Notes: generated by a model from the sequence alone, not told the origin. Positions 34,561-46,414 are shown, counted from the first letter of the stretch. The stretch is 64,000 nucleotides of DNA from Halichoerus grypus (GCF_964656455.1 NC_135726.1:31029930-31093929), one strand, 5' to 3'. A program made the numbers and translations.

Positions 34561-34689
34561 ATTCTTGGTATGTTCTTAGTATATGCCTGGTTTATTCTTG
34601 TTAGCTCATACTCACACACACTTCCATATATCTCACAATTATTACATGCTATGGCTCAAGATTTTTCCCTTTATTAAAAATTACGTTCA

Positions 34690-34886
34690 GGGAGCCTGGG
34701 TGGCTCAGTCAGTTGAGCATCCAATTCTTGATTTCGGCTCAGGTCACGATCTCAGGGTCATGAAATGAAGTCCCGGGTCGGGCTTGATGCTCAGCGGGTA
34801 GGGAGTCTGCCTGTCCCTCTCCCTCTACCCTTCACCCCACTCATGAACACATTCTCTCTCTCTCTAAAATAAATAAATCTTTTGAA
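34690..34886 (+). mobile_element. Can-SINE
   Basis: Head gggagcctgggtggctcagt, 'gatttcggctcaggtcacga', CT tract, aaaataaataaatctttt tail. Target duplication aaaaattacgttca (34676-34689) / aaaaattatgttca (34887-34900), one mismatch. Confidence 0.95.
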
Positions 34887-34900
34887 AAAAATTATGTTCA

Positions 34901-36275
34901 ACTACTTTTGTAAGTCTATGTAACACTTACTGTAACATTTCCTGAACATTTCTTTGAAAATAGCCTGAATCATCCTTAAATACAATATTATGCAATGACA
35001 TTATTATCCTTTGTTTTGTTTTGCTCAAAGCAGCCAAATTTCTTGTCAATTGCCTCCTTCTTTTCATGAACTCTTGTCAGATCTTTCACTTTTGGAAACC
35101 ATCAGTGATAAATTAACCACAGCCATTTTAAGCCACCATCATCTACAGATAGCGTATTTTTTATTTGTTTAACTCTGATGCTTGCCTGAGGCCTCTGCCC
35201 CCAGCTCCAGGCTAGAGTTCCTGCGCTCACCAAAGGACATAAACAAAGAAGGCTCATCTGAGAGCTCCTTGGAAAAAGACTGTACCAGGTACTTCAAACT
35301 ATTGAAACTTCAAAGAATGGAAGGCTGAACATGCAGGCTCCTGGTGGCATAGCTTAAACACCTTGCAGACCATTCCAGTGGGCTGAGTCAGGATTTCCAG
35401 GACTCTTTCTCATTTGAAAAGCTGATGACTTCAAAAGATTTTTCACCCAAGATCCAGCAGAACAAGCTTGGGCTGAATGAACTGAAGAAGGAGGTTTTAC
35501 TGGAGTTATTTGTAATATTGCTGATTCTATTTTACGGTTTTATTTTCTAAATATAAAAGGAAGCCCTTTCTCTTTCTTGCCAAGCTATCTGTAGCTCATT
35601 ACAATTCAGTAGACTGCTTTTGAAAAACTAAAAATGAAACATTAAAAAATATATATATATATTCTCACTGGCATCCCTTTTTCTGAACCATAAACTCTCG
35701 CGGAGCATCCTTACTTGTCTTGGCCATACAGTTATTTGTGAGGTTCAATAAGACTCGGTTGTTATTTTATCAGGATATGATTAGAAAAATTGGTTATGCA
35801 GTCAAGGCCTTGGCTGGCAGGTCACATTTGAGAATGATGCTCATATCATCAGGCATCGTCAGTCGCTTTTAAGGAACTAAGATTGACTTTCTGGAGCCAA
35901 TGCTTAGGAGGTCCTTCCAGGAAAACTGGCGGCCTGGTACTCAGCCTACAGGGTCCCAGGGCTAAGGAAGGGTACTTCTTGGTAGGCCAAGAAATTTGGA
36001 CTATTTTGGAAGGAGCAATTCTCCAAAATGTATAGGTACTGCATGTAGGTAAAATCTGGTGGAGAGAGTTTCTTGGGGCTTGGCTTCTTAGCCTCAGGAT
36101 AGCAAATAACAGAGGGCTTTAATCTAATATTTCACATGGAAACGTTCAGCAAACCAACTGGAGAAAACTTACAAGCTAAGTTAACGCTCTTGCCGTGCCT
36201 CTGTAAATAATGAGGCCAGAGCTAAGGAGACCAGCCTTATTTATGATCAAGAATCATCTTCCTTTGAGTGGAGAC
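34901..36275. other. Unclassified sequence, possibly decayed ERV internal region
   Basis: 1.4 kb with no recognised coding sequence. It ends exactly where LTR-like copy B begins, so it may be a decayed ERV internal region next to a 3' LTR; I see no retroviral motif to prove that. Contains a short (TA)n at about 35648-35661. Confidence 0.3.
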
Positions 36276-36662
36276 TGTAGGGAAATTTGGAATAAGGAAA
36301 AATATGGTGGGTATCTCTAGTGGAAAACTACATTATTGGGGACAGACCCTTCTGGGTTTTCTGGTTCTGGCATTCATTGCCTTTGAATTGTAAGGTACAG
36401 GGAACTAAGTGGTGGCAATGCTAATGATTCTGTGGACACGCAACTTCCTCCTTCTGAGCAGAGGAGCAGCCCTCCCTCACTGTCACTGGGGAGCAGGCCG
36501 TTTTGCATCCCTTTACAGGTTCATTTCAATACTCCAGATCTAAAAATGTGGCTGTTCTTTGGATTCTCCTTTGAACTGGTTCAAAGTTCATTGTTCCCTC
36601 ATTTTGTTTAATGACTTAAATAAAAATTTTGTCATGCGTTCACTGATGAGAGGCATGATTTT
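36276..36662 (+). mobile_element. LTR-like repeat, copy B
   Basis: Starts tgtagggaaatttggaataa and ends near 'gtcatgcgttcactgatgag'; aligns by eye with 31209-31860 minus the SINE. It also carries 'ctttggattctcctttgaac'. Length and TG start are compatible with a solo or 3' LTR. Confidence 0.5.
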
Positions 36663-36691
36663 CTCCTTTTTTTAAAAAAATTATCTTTTGG

Positions 36692-36965
36692 AAAAAAGAA
36701 GAAGAAGAATGTAGCAGGAGGGGAAGAATGAAGGGGGGGAAATCGGAGGGGGAGAAGAACCATGAGAGACGATGGACTCTGAAAAACAAACTGAGGGTTC
36801 TAGAGGGGAGGGGGGTGGGAGGATGGGTTAGCCTGGTGATGGGTATTGAGGAGGGCACGTTCTGCATGGAGCACTGGGTGTTATGCACAAACAATGAATC
36901 ATGGAACACTATATCTAAAACTAATGATGTAATGTATGGGGATTAACATAACAATAAAAAAATTT
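36692..36965 (+). mobile_element. Young carnivore L1 3' UTR, 5'-truncated
   Basis: Landmarks 'gtagcaggaggggaagaatg', 'aaacaaactgagggttctag', 'gggttagcctggtgatgggt', 'caaacaatgaatcatggaac', 'aacataacaataaaa' poly(A) end. About 98% identical by eye to 49497-49768. No ORF2 remains. Flanked by the duplication aaaaaaattatcttttgg at 36674-36691 and about 36968-36984. Confidence 0.93.
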
Positions 36966-36984
36966 AAAAAAAATTATCTTTTGG

Positions 36985-37174
36985 GGCGCCTGGGTGGCTC
37001 AGTGGTTGGGCGTCTGCCTTCGGCTCGGGTCATGGTCCCGGCGTCCTGGGATCGAGCCCCGCATCGGGCTCCCTGCTCTGCAGGAAGCCTGCTTCTCCCT
37101 CTCCCACTCCCCCTGCTTGTGTTCCCTCTCTCGCTGTGTCTCTTTCTGTCAAATAAATAAAATCTTTAAAAAAA
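36985..37174 (+). mobile_element. Full-length young Can-SINE next to the L1 tail
   Basis: Head ggcgcctgggtggctcagtg, 'cttcggctcgggtcatggtc', CT tract, caaataaataaaatcttt tail. Its target duplication aaattatctttt (36971-36982 and 37175-37186) is the same word used by the L1 insertion just upstream, so three copies of one target word flank two elements. Confidence 0.95.
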
Positions 37175-37249
37175 AAATTATCTTTTAACAATAGACAGTA
37201 AGCTATAATCATACTGTTTGAAGTCTACACCTGGACCAGTATTTTTACC

Positions 37250-37748
37250 ATGAAGGTTATGTAAGGACAAATCCCTTCTCTCTGGGTCTCCTTTGTCTGC
37301 CCAGGACCCATTTTCCCATCTTCTCCTTCCCAAGTTTTAGTTCCTGCTTTCCGGTGGGGCTGAGCACACCCCCACACCTAGCCTGTGCGTGAGATCCAGG
37401 TCTGGCCAATCTGAGCGATATGTTCACCCTGTCTCCTATGATTGGATAGGGTTGATAATTTCACCCAAGCCAGGCAAGCCAGAGACAGTGAGACTCAGTT
37501 CTAGATTTTTGGTTGGGAAGAGATATTTCTGCTGGACTTACTGAAAGAATAGGCTGTTAGCCTATAAATGCTGCTGACCCTCATGTCACCACATGGGAAA
37601 ACCCCGCCCAAATGGGGCCACACAGAGGGAAATGGAGCCAAAAAGAGAGAGAGAGAGACTGAGAGACAGAGTGACCAAGTCCTGACAACTATGTTTGAGC
37701 CAATAAACAGGTTTCTGTCATTTCTCAAGGGAAGAATCCTGATGAATC
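37250..37748 (+). mobile_element. ERVL-type LTR-like repeat
   Basis: Landmarks 'gatccaggtctggccaatct', 'gtcaccacatgggaaaaccc', 'gactgagagacagagtgacc', 'gagccaataaacaggtttct' and close 'gaatcctgatgaatcc', matching the layout of an ERVL-class LTR with an AATAAA-like signal. Subfamily not named. Confidence 0.5.
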
Positions 37749-38689
37749 CATTTCCATGAATTGAATCCGTAGGCTCTAAGGCCTGCCTACTAGAGCCAAA
37801 GGGAGTCTGTTTTCAAATTGATATTGAAGCAAGAAGTCTATTATTATATTATGATTACTCACTCAGTAAATATTACAGAAGAGAAATTTCTGTTTTAAAC
37901 CCACATTCCAGAACGGAGTCTTACTGACTCTAACTGGCCTGATTTATAGCAGTTGGTCAACCCTTTGAGGTTGCAGTAGAGGGTTGAGTAGAGTGTATTT
38001 GCATCCTCCAGCCTTGGAGACTCACTCAGACGCTTTTTTGCCAGCATCACTCCCACCTCGACCTTGCTTACTCCATCAAAGCCTCAGCCATGAAAGGAGG
38101 GCTCCGGTGTCAAACCAGAAGACCCCGCTGCTGTCATTTTAGTGCAAGCTAACAGGAGGCATACAGACTTGGCCCGTTGTCATGCCAGCCTCCTGGGGGA
38201 AACGGACAAAGCCCCCTTAGAGCTGATTAACAGAAGCAGTTTTACCCCGGGTTTTCCTCCAAAGCCAAGTTCTAAATCAGAATCACAGAGGTATAAATAT
38301 TTGATGTTAATGCAGGCCTTCTTTAATTGCACTGTAAAGATGTTTGGAAATTGTAAACAGACAGGGCACTTGGGGAAAGACAAAGGTACGCTTGGAAATC
38401 TGGATTAGCCGGAAATGCATGGTGACCGGTAAATATGACTATTGAGTGTTGAAAAAAGAATCCCTCTTTTAGGTGCTTTTGCTGAAAGAAATAGAGGAAA
38501 TAGTATTTGTGACAGCAAGCCCATAATTTTGCATGCATGGCTTAGATAAGGCATAGTAATTTGGATATGGTTTTCTTCTAGAATGCTGTTCTTAAGGAAT
38601 TATTGATCATCTTAGGGACGGCTGTACTCGTGGAGTCCTTCAACAAACAAATTTTGAGCTTATGTGCTTGGGCACCGTGTAATCATGCA
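37749..38689. other. Single-copy DNA
   Basis: No repeat or gene recognised. Frames at 38142-38408 (+) and 38180-38383 (-) overlap and show no domain. Confidence 0.4.
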
Positions 38690-38727
38690 TGTATGTGTGT
38701 GTATGTGTGTGTATGTGTGTGTGTGTT
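38690..38727. repeat. (TGTA/TGTG)n microsatellite
   Basis: Degenerate tgtatgtgtg units. Confidence 0.9.
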
Positions 38728-38889
38728 GGATTAGGGGGTGTTAAAAAGGTTCTGTAGTAACATTATTCTATCAGGGTTTTAGCTATAAGAAGTTATGTCT
38801 TAAGTATACATTTTGATGTGTGGTCGGTAGAATTTCAACACTGAATGCAGTAAAGGGATTCTATTGTACTTCTTAAAAATTATATCCTG

Positions 38890-38974
38890 GGGGTGCCTGG
38901 GTGGCTCAGTCAGATAAGCAGCAGATGTTTAACCAGCTGAGCCACCCAGGTGCCCCAATAAAAAAAATCTTTAA
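38890..38974. mobile_element. Rearranged head-to-head Can-SINE (foldback)
   Basis: A forward SINE head (gggtgcctgggtggctcagt) is followed after a few bases by an inverted head (ctgagccacccaggtgcccc), then aataaaaaaaatctttaaaa as a normal SINE tail. The arms pair over about 30 nt with few mismatches. The whole is bounded by one target duplication aaaaattatatcctg at 38875-38889 and 38975-38989, so it probably entered as a single unit. Confidence 0.85.
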
Positions 38975-38989
38975 AAAAATTATATCCTG

Positions 38990-39404
38990 AAAATTACAAG
39001 CACATTGAAAATGAGAAGATGTGACCTCCATTATGCATATATTCATATTTCCCAATCTTGCCAGAACTGAAAGAATCTCCTAGGATTCTTTATAAAGTAT
39101 AGATGCATTTTGGGATTTTTAACAAGTTCTTAATGATCAGGAAATTTTAGGAAACACTGTAACTGTGCCAACCTGTACAATATTATATATGAAATAGAAT
39201 GTTTTTGTATGCATAAATGTGTGTACAGTCTTGTCTTTCTTTGTACAACATCAGTGTTCCCCTGCAAGACAGGATACCTGTCCAAGATTAAGATTAGTCA
39301 CCTCACCTTGCTGGTTTTTTGTGAGACTCCAATGTAGGCAAATCAAAGGCCTCCTCCTCCTCTTTGCACATACTTCTAACTGTAAATATATTGTGTATTG
39401 AGAT
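38990..39404. other. Single-copy DNA
   Basis: No repeat or gene recognised. Confidence 0.4.
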
Positions 39405-39530
39405 ATACATGACTGTTTTCCCCAAAAGATTATGAGGTCTTTGATGGTAGAAGCACATCATCCATCTTTTTGACTCCAGAACTTCAAATAGGGCTGGCAC
39501 AGAGTCTGAGCACAAATATTTATAGACCTA
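39405..39530 (+). mobile_element. L2 LINE 3' end
   Basis: 'gattatgaggtctttgatgg', 'actccagaacttcaaatagg' and 'gctggcacagagtctgagca' follow L2 3' order. Diverged. Confidence 0.5.
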
Positions 39531-40357
39531 TAATTCTATTAAAACATCGTATAGGAATGTACCAAGAGAAGTGGTAGGTTCTTGAGAACCATTAATGAAT
39601 ACAATGAAAAAGAGTTCTATGGTTTTCCATAGTCAGTGTCTATAGGCCATTTCCAGTGAACTAGGTTCATATGTAAAATTCTCAGTGGCTATCTGACTTC
39701 AAAGAAAAGTAATAATTAAATCTGTCTACAGATGTAAGCATGATCCTAGCCCTTGGTCTGCGGGATTTCTGTCTACAGAGCTGTCTTAAAACAGTGAAAT
39801 GAAATATTGCTGTTTGTCTAACTTATGGGCAAAAGTATTTTAAATAAATTAATGTTTCCTTGAGTCTCAGCTTACAATACAAGTACAATTGATACCCAGG
39901 CTGCCCGGTGCTGAGGTTTATTGAATGCATAATGTGGCACTTTTGTTTGATATGATATTGTGGGAAAAGTTACAATCTCGCCTTTGGAATAAAAAATTAA
40001 ATGTTTTGGAAGGGGCAGAGAGATTTTGTGCCAAAGTATGTAGCCATCTCCTGTGGAAGTGTTTTAGGGACTGGATAGTTTTTCAACTAGATATGTATCA
40101 GTTTTAATTATAATGTTAAGTAGTTCTCCTATTTTGACTAGACATGCTTATTATAAATAAACTCGATTCATCTATGAAATTACACTCTGAAAGGCATTTC
40201 ATAATCCAAGATAAGAATTAAAATTCGGTTTGAATTATCATAATGTGCTGATCACCCTAAACATTTCTCAGGCAGGCTCCTTTCTACATGTACCATACAT
40301 ACATTACTGCAGAGGATTTGCCCCATTTCAAGGCTTAGCCACTCAAGATTGCAGACA
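39531..40357. other. Single-copy DNA
   Basis: No repeat or gene recognised; a 60-codon frame at 39925-40107 has no domain. Confidence 0.4.
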
Positions 40358-40500
40358 GACTGCAGTCTTTGGGGTCCAACACGCCTGGTTTGAATATGGC
40401 TTTGTGACCCTGCCTGGCCCAACAACCTCTGACCAGTCATGTTGCCGCCCTGGGCCTCATTCCCTCATCTGTTCACTGGTGATAACAACACTCCCCTAAT
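40358..40500 (+). mobile_element. MIR SINE
   Basis: 'cagtctttggggtccaacac', 'gcctggtttgaatatggctt', 'cctcattccctcatctgttc' and 'ggtgataacaacactcccct' follow MIR sense order. Confidence 0.65.
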
Positions 40501-40627
40501 ATGTGGTCCAGGGCTGGTTTCATGGGCGTGCAATCTGTGCATTCACGAAGGGCTCTGCACTTGGTTTACTGATTTGCTAGCGCCATCTTGAAATTCTTAA
40601 TTTTTCTACAAGGGGTTCTACCTTTTA

Positions 40628-40840
40628 TTTTTTTTTATTTTTATTTTTTTTAAAGATTTTATTTATTTATTTGACAGAGAGAGAGGCAGCGAGAGAGGGA
40701 ACACAAGCAGGGGGAGTGGGAGATGGAGAAGCAGGCTTCCCGCGGAGCAGGGAGCCTGATGCAGGGCTCGATCCCAGGACCCTGAGACCATGACCTGAGC
40801 CGAAGGCAGACGCTTAACGACTGAGCCACCCAGGCGCCCC
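40628..40840 (-). mobile_element. Full-length young Can-SINE, antisense
   Basis: T-rich start, 'aagattttatttatttattt', purine tract, 'gaagcaggcttcccgcggag', closing 'gagccacccaggcgcccc'. Exact 19-bp duplication caaggggttctacctttta at 40609-40627 and 40841-40859. One of the least diverged copies here. Confidence 0.96.
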
Positions 40841-40859
40841 CAAGGGGTTCTACCTTTTA

Positions 40860-41399
40860 ATTTTGCACTGAGCTGCACCAGTTATTAGCAGGTCCTCCCA
40901 TGGTGTGGATGGTTAAATGCAGTAACAAATGTAGGATTCAGGGCACTCAGTAAACAGGAGTTCCCTCTGGTCTTAGGCTGTGGAATGACCCCATAAACTG
41001 CCTTCCCAGGATCATCAGCTGTCCGAAGAGCCTCGACACAGCTGGCATGGTCCTTCTTCATCTAGCTCCACATCCGAAGCCTGGATTTCAAGATAAAGGT
41101 GATTATTCCTGGAGGATACTCATGGAAAGGAGTCTCTTTTTAACTGTAGTGCCCTTTGGCTTTATTTAGAATGTCCCATGCACATGTATTAAGTCTTGAT
41201 TTTTTTTCCTTTAAAAGAAAAAATGAAAAGAGAATTGGACTAAGAATTCTAATCAGAATTCTCAGATGGATAAATCATTATCTCATAGACTCTTGATTTC
41301 CCAGAGCCAAAAGAAAGATCTTCAGTTTCCTCCAAGTGTTGCTCTATCCTTTAGTTAATTTTAGCCCCACTTGCTTTCCACTGATACCACTGCTTGTAT

Positions 41400-41403
<4 letters not shown>
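40860..41403. other. Single-copy DNA
   Basis: No repeat or gene recognised. Confidence 0.4.

Positions 41404-41474
<71 letters not shown>
41404..41474. repeat. Compound (GT)n(AT)n microsatellite
   Basis: About 18 GT units run directly into about 17 AT units on the + strand; probably highly polymorphic. Confidence 0.97.
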
Positions 41475-41480
<6 letters not shown>

Positions 41481-44400
41481 GGCAGCAGTAGTTTCTAGGT
41501 TGGAGAAGGGATTTTTCTGTGAACCCAAGAATGGAAGATGGAAGTCTTAAGAATCTTACATTCTTTCCTTTTCTCCTTCTGCCTCTCTAACTACATCTTT
41601 CACACAGACTAGGTCACTCTTTCTATGCATCCCACCGAAATTTCAAAAGAAATTAGAAGAAACTAGGCAAAGCTGAGGTGCAGTTCTTTTGAAGAACTAT
41701 TTTATTGGATTAAAGCCTCATTGTAATGAAGGAGGGCATTTCCATCTAAAGGAGGTGCTGGTTGAGGTTCTATGTGTGGTGAAGGGGTAGGGAATTGGTT
41801 TGGGGTAATCATGCACCCTGGAAAAGTCTCCTCAAAGGTCATGAAAATTCAGGCAAAGCCAAAGCCACAGTTTTGACCTGCTTTGTCTGCCAGAGCTTCA
41901 GTGAGTGACTTATTGGTGTTGGGCCAAACCATTTGCAAAGGAGCAATACTATTTACCCCACTTTCGACAGCTTTCAAGAATCTGAGAACTTGCAAGTCCT
42001 AAGAGTGTGCTACCGAGGGCATTTTCTTCTATGGCTATTCAGTGTTTGAGTTGCCCTTTCCACTTGTAAATTCATCTGCCATCCTGCTCTTAGACTTCTC
42101 GGCGTTTAAGTCGGTCTTAGGGTCTGCAGTGGAGTCTAGGATCAAATGAAATCCCCCCCTCGAGATCTACTCCCCTTGCTCCCTCCATCTCTCCCTATTT
42201 TGAAGAGAGGACTCCATGGTTGCTGTTTAAATCAAGGCACACACGGATTTTCCATCCAGAGCCATGGATGTCTGGGCTGCACCTGCCGAGGAGCTATTAT
42301 CTGATCTTTCTGGGAAGTTTACACTCTCTCTAGTAAACCTCTTCATGTTGACTCAGAACAGTGTTTTATGGTGTAAAAGATACTTTGCCTCTGAGTGTTA
42401 AAGCCACTTTGCACCTGGCATAAAGAAGAGAATTTTAGGAAGGAAGACCTTGATGAATTCACTGAATGCCTTTCATGTGACTTTTTCTGCGAATAAACCT
42501 CGGTATTCTCCCACTCCCACCAAGCTTGAACAATCATTTCTTAACCCTGTAGTTTGGGCTCTGAACATGAAGACTCTTTGGCTCTGATTTAATTGCAGGC
42601 TGACAAAGACTGGGCCTTCTTAGAAAGGTGCCACCAGACGCCACAGAGCTGAGGCACTGAACCGCGGCAAGGGGGTGGATTTTTATGTTGATGCAAAATG
42701 CCATCATAATATTTGAGAAGTTGGTTTTTGATACAGATTTCAGGGAATCAGAGAAAAGGGTAAATTTTGTTTAAAGAACTGGTTTTGGCTCTAAGGGTAA
42801 GGTTGCCTTTAGCATCTCAGCATGGGCACTATTTTCCTGAATAACCCCGTGAACGACTCCCCTCTCCCGGCCCTCCTGCTGGGGGTGGGGGTGGGGGAAA
42901 GGGGAGGTTTTGGTGGCTATTAAAATTCCCAATCTCAGAAGCTTCAGAAAGAAAATGCATAGAAGTTTTCACATATTTGAGTATGTCATTAATTCTTATT
43001 GTCAATGGGGAGGAAAAAAATCTGCAATCGAGAGGTAATGAAAAGACTCCAAGAAGGTAGGGCTCAAGCTTGGCTGCAAAGTGAAATCTACTAAGGAATT
43101 CTACAACATCCTGATGCCCGGGGACACCAGACATTGATCTCAAAATCTCCAGCCATGGGGACTGAGCTAAGCCCAATGTGCCACCAGGAATGAGCATCAA
43201 GACTCGATGGATTTTTGAGGGGCACTTGCCAGTCTGACTGTTGGATAGGCACGCAGGTGTGACACAGCCGTGAGAGAAGTGGGCTTCCCTCAAGCTGAGC
43301 CAAGAGAGAAGGAACAACCTCGATGGTTTATGGTGGTCGTTAGTGCTCTGTGACCCGGTGACCACAGAAACTGTGAGTCAAGTAGAAGAATGTGGGGAAA
43401 ATATGAGGTCCCAGTGGAGGGGAAGTCTTACCGAGAGTATCTACAAAATTAAGACCTGTAAATCACTAGGATCAGGAAGGGAGAGATGAGTAAGTAATTT
43501 AGATGTCATAAAGCACCTACTGTAAAATGTTTGTGCCTGCCTCCACCCTGGAAAAAATCAGAGAATAAAAGTAACAGTGCCTACAGTTCGAGCTTGACAA
43601 CATCCCCTCTGTCCCCCTGTCTGTATGCTAGGGGGCTGAAGTCTAAAAAGGAGAGAGGGAGAGAGGGAGGAAAAAATTATTCTGGGCCATCCACTCACTG
43701 TTTGTTGAGTGCTTCATAGAGATACCAAGCCAAAATAAATGTTTAAAAAACATGATTTAATGAGCGAATAGGTGCTATACTCAAAATAATGTCTGTTCTT
43801 CCCTTGGTTGAATGATAATAATAAGAAGGGATGGGTGTTTCCTTTTAAGCATAGCTAGTATTACAAAATTAGCAGAAATGGTGATTTCATCCTGTTCGGT
43901 CTGCAAAATAGGATTTGGAAAAGCATTTGGGATTTTCATCAACTCCACGCTGTCGCCAGAGACTTTTCCGGCCACAGAGATAAGGCGAGCTGTCCAGGTG
44001 GGGGGAGTTCGAACGCCATTTAGGGATGAGATTGGAATGTCCATCTTTCCAGCGCACAGAATAATGGCCCCTTGCATCATGTAATCGAATCCTGTTTCTG
44101 TCTCCTTAATTTCTCTTCAACCTCCAATCCGTTCGCCTTCCTGCTAGAATCTCTTCAGCTTTCTGGTCTCCTCTCTGAAAAACAGACAGGACAAGTGTGA
44201 TCATGAGATTAACATTTGGCTCAAGGTCTTAAAAACAAAATGAGTGCCTAAACCAAAAATTAAAGTCTTGAGATGCCGGTGTTCCTGTTCCCTCTTCACT
44301 CCTGCCGGGCTAGGAGGACCGGGTTTTTCTTTAGGTCTTCACGGTGCTTGGATTTTCAAGAACCCCGACATCTCTAAGGAACACTGCTTTGCATTTCCTT

Positions 44401-45704
44401 AGAGGCTGTTGGATTCTGAATGACCTAGGGGATGACAGGGACCAGTGTCTCATTCTCAAAGCTCTGAGGGATTTCCTTGTACCAGAAAAGCCCATTGCCT
44501 GTTCATTCCAGAAATTCAACTCGGGATGCATTTCCATACTATGGCATTGAAGTGCCCTTTGAACAGAGGCTCTGAGGATAACTTTTTCTGGCTCCCCTTC
44601 ATTTGGGAAGAAAAAAAGGATCCATAGTATTGTCTTCTAACGTTAAGCAAATTCTTTTTTGAAAACGTCTATTTAAAAAGTGGTAATAAATCTATGCCCC
44701 AAACTGAATTCTTTGCACAAGCCCTAGAATTCTAAACCTCTGTGTGGCTGGAATCTGGGGCAATTACACCTAAGGGCCAGACCTGTGGTAATGCCCCAAA
44801 TTACTTTCTGGAAGGGGTGGCCGGGGGGCGGGGTGGTGTTCCCATTATTTTAAAAGCAAGACTTCAAACCAAATGTTTCTCTCTTTATTGATCTGCTTTC
44901 ATCTCCTTTCATTGCATTTCCTGTTTGGCTTTTTCCTCTTCTTTTTTTTTTCTTTTTCCACCCCGGTGGTGAACACCCTCAAATTGGTGATTGAAGACCT
45001 TGGAGGTGCTGTTTACAAAGGCTATTAATGTCCCAGTCCTCATTTCCTGTTTTACTGGCAACAAGCCTGACACAAAGCCCTCCTTGGTAGACACTAAAAT
45101 ATTGGCGAGGCCCCACTGAGTTTCTCAGTTTGCAGATAGCAGAGGATTGAGGACGAAAGGCGTCTGCTCTCGCCCGGGGCTGGCAAGGAAGGCTCCCTTT
45201 TGTAGCTCTTTGAAGAGAATATTAGAGAATCACTGAATAATTCAGCTGGAAGGGACTGTGCACATCTTTGGGATCCAGAGGCTATTGATCTCGCATCTAC
45301 TCACGTTGACAGGACTTGAGGATGGGGTTCAAGAGGATGGAGAACACTTGGCTTCATATGTCTGGGTGTGTACACATGCGTGTGTCTCCCCTTTTGGGGA
45401 GAGATTCTCTGACCCAAAAAATCCTAAGAACCACTGAGAGTGCAACCCCTCTCCCCTTTTACATGTGCAAACAAGTCGAAACCAGCTAAAATGGTCTTTT
45501 CTACTTTTGAGTGTAATGCATTTGTTGTCAGGCTTATCATTTGTTACCTACGTTGGTGTCCTACATGGACTCCTTTTGTATAATTACCTCTGCTTTAGGG
45601 TCTTGGTTTCCTTCCCTCTGAAATAATGAGATTGTATTTGATCAGAGTTTTTCAACTCTTGAGAAAAGAAGCATAGGAAGAGAAGGCCAGGCCAGCAGAC
45701 ACTA
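41475..45704. other. Single-copy DNA, 4.2 kb
   Basis: No transposon recognised with confidence, making this the second largest repeat-poor stretch. Contains a 178-codon minus frame at 42829-43365 and a pair of opposite-strand open frames at 43781-44084, all without recognisable domains. G-rich spots at 42880-42906 and 44815-44840. A MIR-like phrase near 45235-45300 is too weak to call. Confidence 0.4.
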
Positions 45705-45910
45705 GAATCAATCAGAACTGGGTTCAAACCCAGCCCAGTCACTTGTGAGCGCTGAAAGCTTTGGTAAGTTCCTTAATCTATTAAGGCCTGTAATAACTTC
45801 ATTAATATAATGAAGAGAATAACAGTAGCTACCTCATTAGGTTATCATAGGAATTAAATGAAATAATGTGTGTGATTGCCTAACACGTAGTATTCAATAA
45901 ATGTTAAACA
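45705..45910 (+). mobile_element. MIR SINE
   Basis: 'ctgggttcaaacccagccca' B box, 'aagttccttaatctattaag', 'gtagctacctcattaggtta' and 'cacgtagtattcaataaatg' in sense order. Nearly full length. Confidence 0.8.
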
Positions 45911-45998
45911 CTCTCTAAATGACTATTGTTATGTCATGGTGGACAAAATGGATAACGTCCACACAGGCGACACGTTTCCATAGAGGCACCCAGATTCT

Positions 45999-46022
45999 GA
46001 AAAAAAAAAAAAAAAAAAAAAA
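45999..46022. repeat. Poly(A) run
   Basis: About 24 A with no SINE or LINE body upstream that I can recognise; either simple sequence or the tail of a decayed or very short retrotransposition. Confidence 0.9.
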
Positions 46023-46414
46023 GTCCAAAAAAGAATTTCGGGAAAAGAAATAGCTAATTGTGCATGTAAGCATCTTACCTGGTCACTTTGTACCAGAAAT
46101 CGCAGGTCACTACAAATGAGGCATAGGTAGGTTGGCTCTGGGTGGTGGGTAATCCCCACTGTGGCTGCATCTTCATGCCCTCTTCCCCCACTGAACAAAG
46201 CAGATGGCTAAGGCACTCTGTGAAAGTCATGTTGTGATTTAAAGAACTTTGATTCTGCTCTCATAGATAGTTTTTGAAGGCCAGCCATTCACCAGCTTGG
46301 GTATATCAATATCAGGAATGATGAACTACTCGGTACAGGGTATCAGAGAGTAAGCCAATATTATTACCATCATCCCTATCCTCCTCATCATCATTTCAAC
46401 TGACTGTTACCACA

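Noticed and set aside
42829..43365. 178-codon minus-strand frame
   Set aside because: No recognisable domain, proline-rich low-complexity C-terminus, overlaps another minus-strand frame; treated as chance.
45235..45300. MIR-like phrase 'cagctggaagggactgtgca'
   Set aside because: Too short and diverged to support a repeat call by eye.
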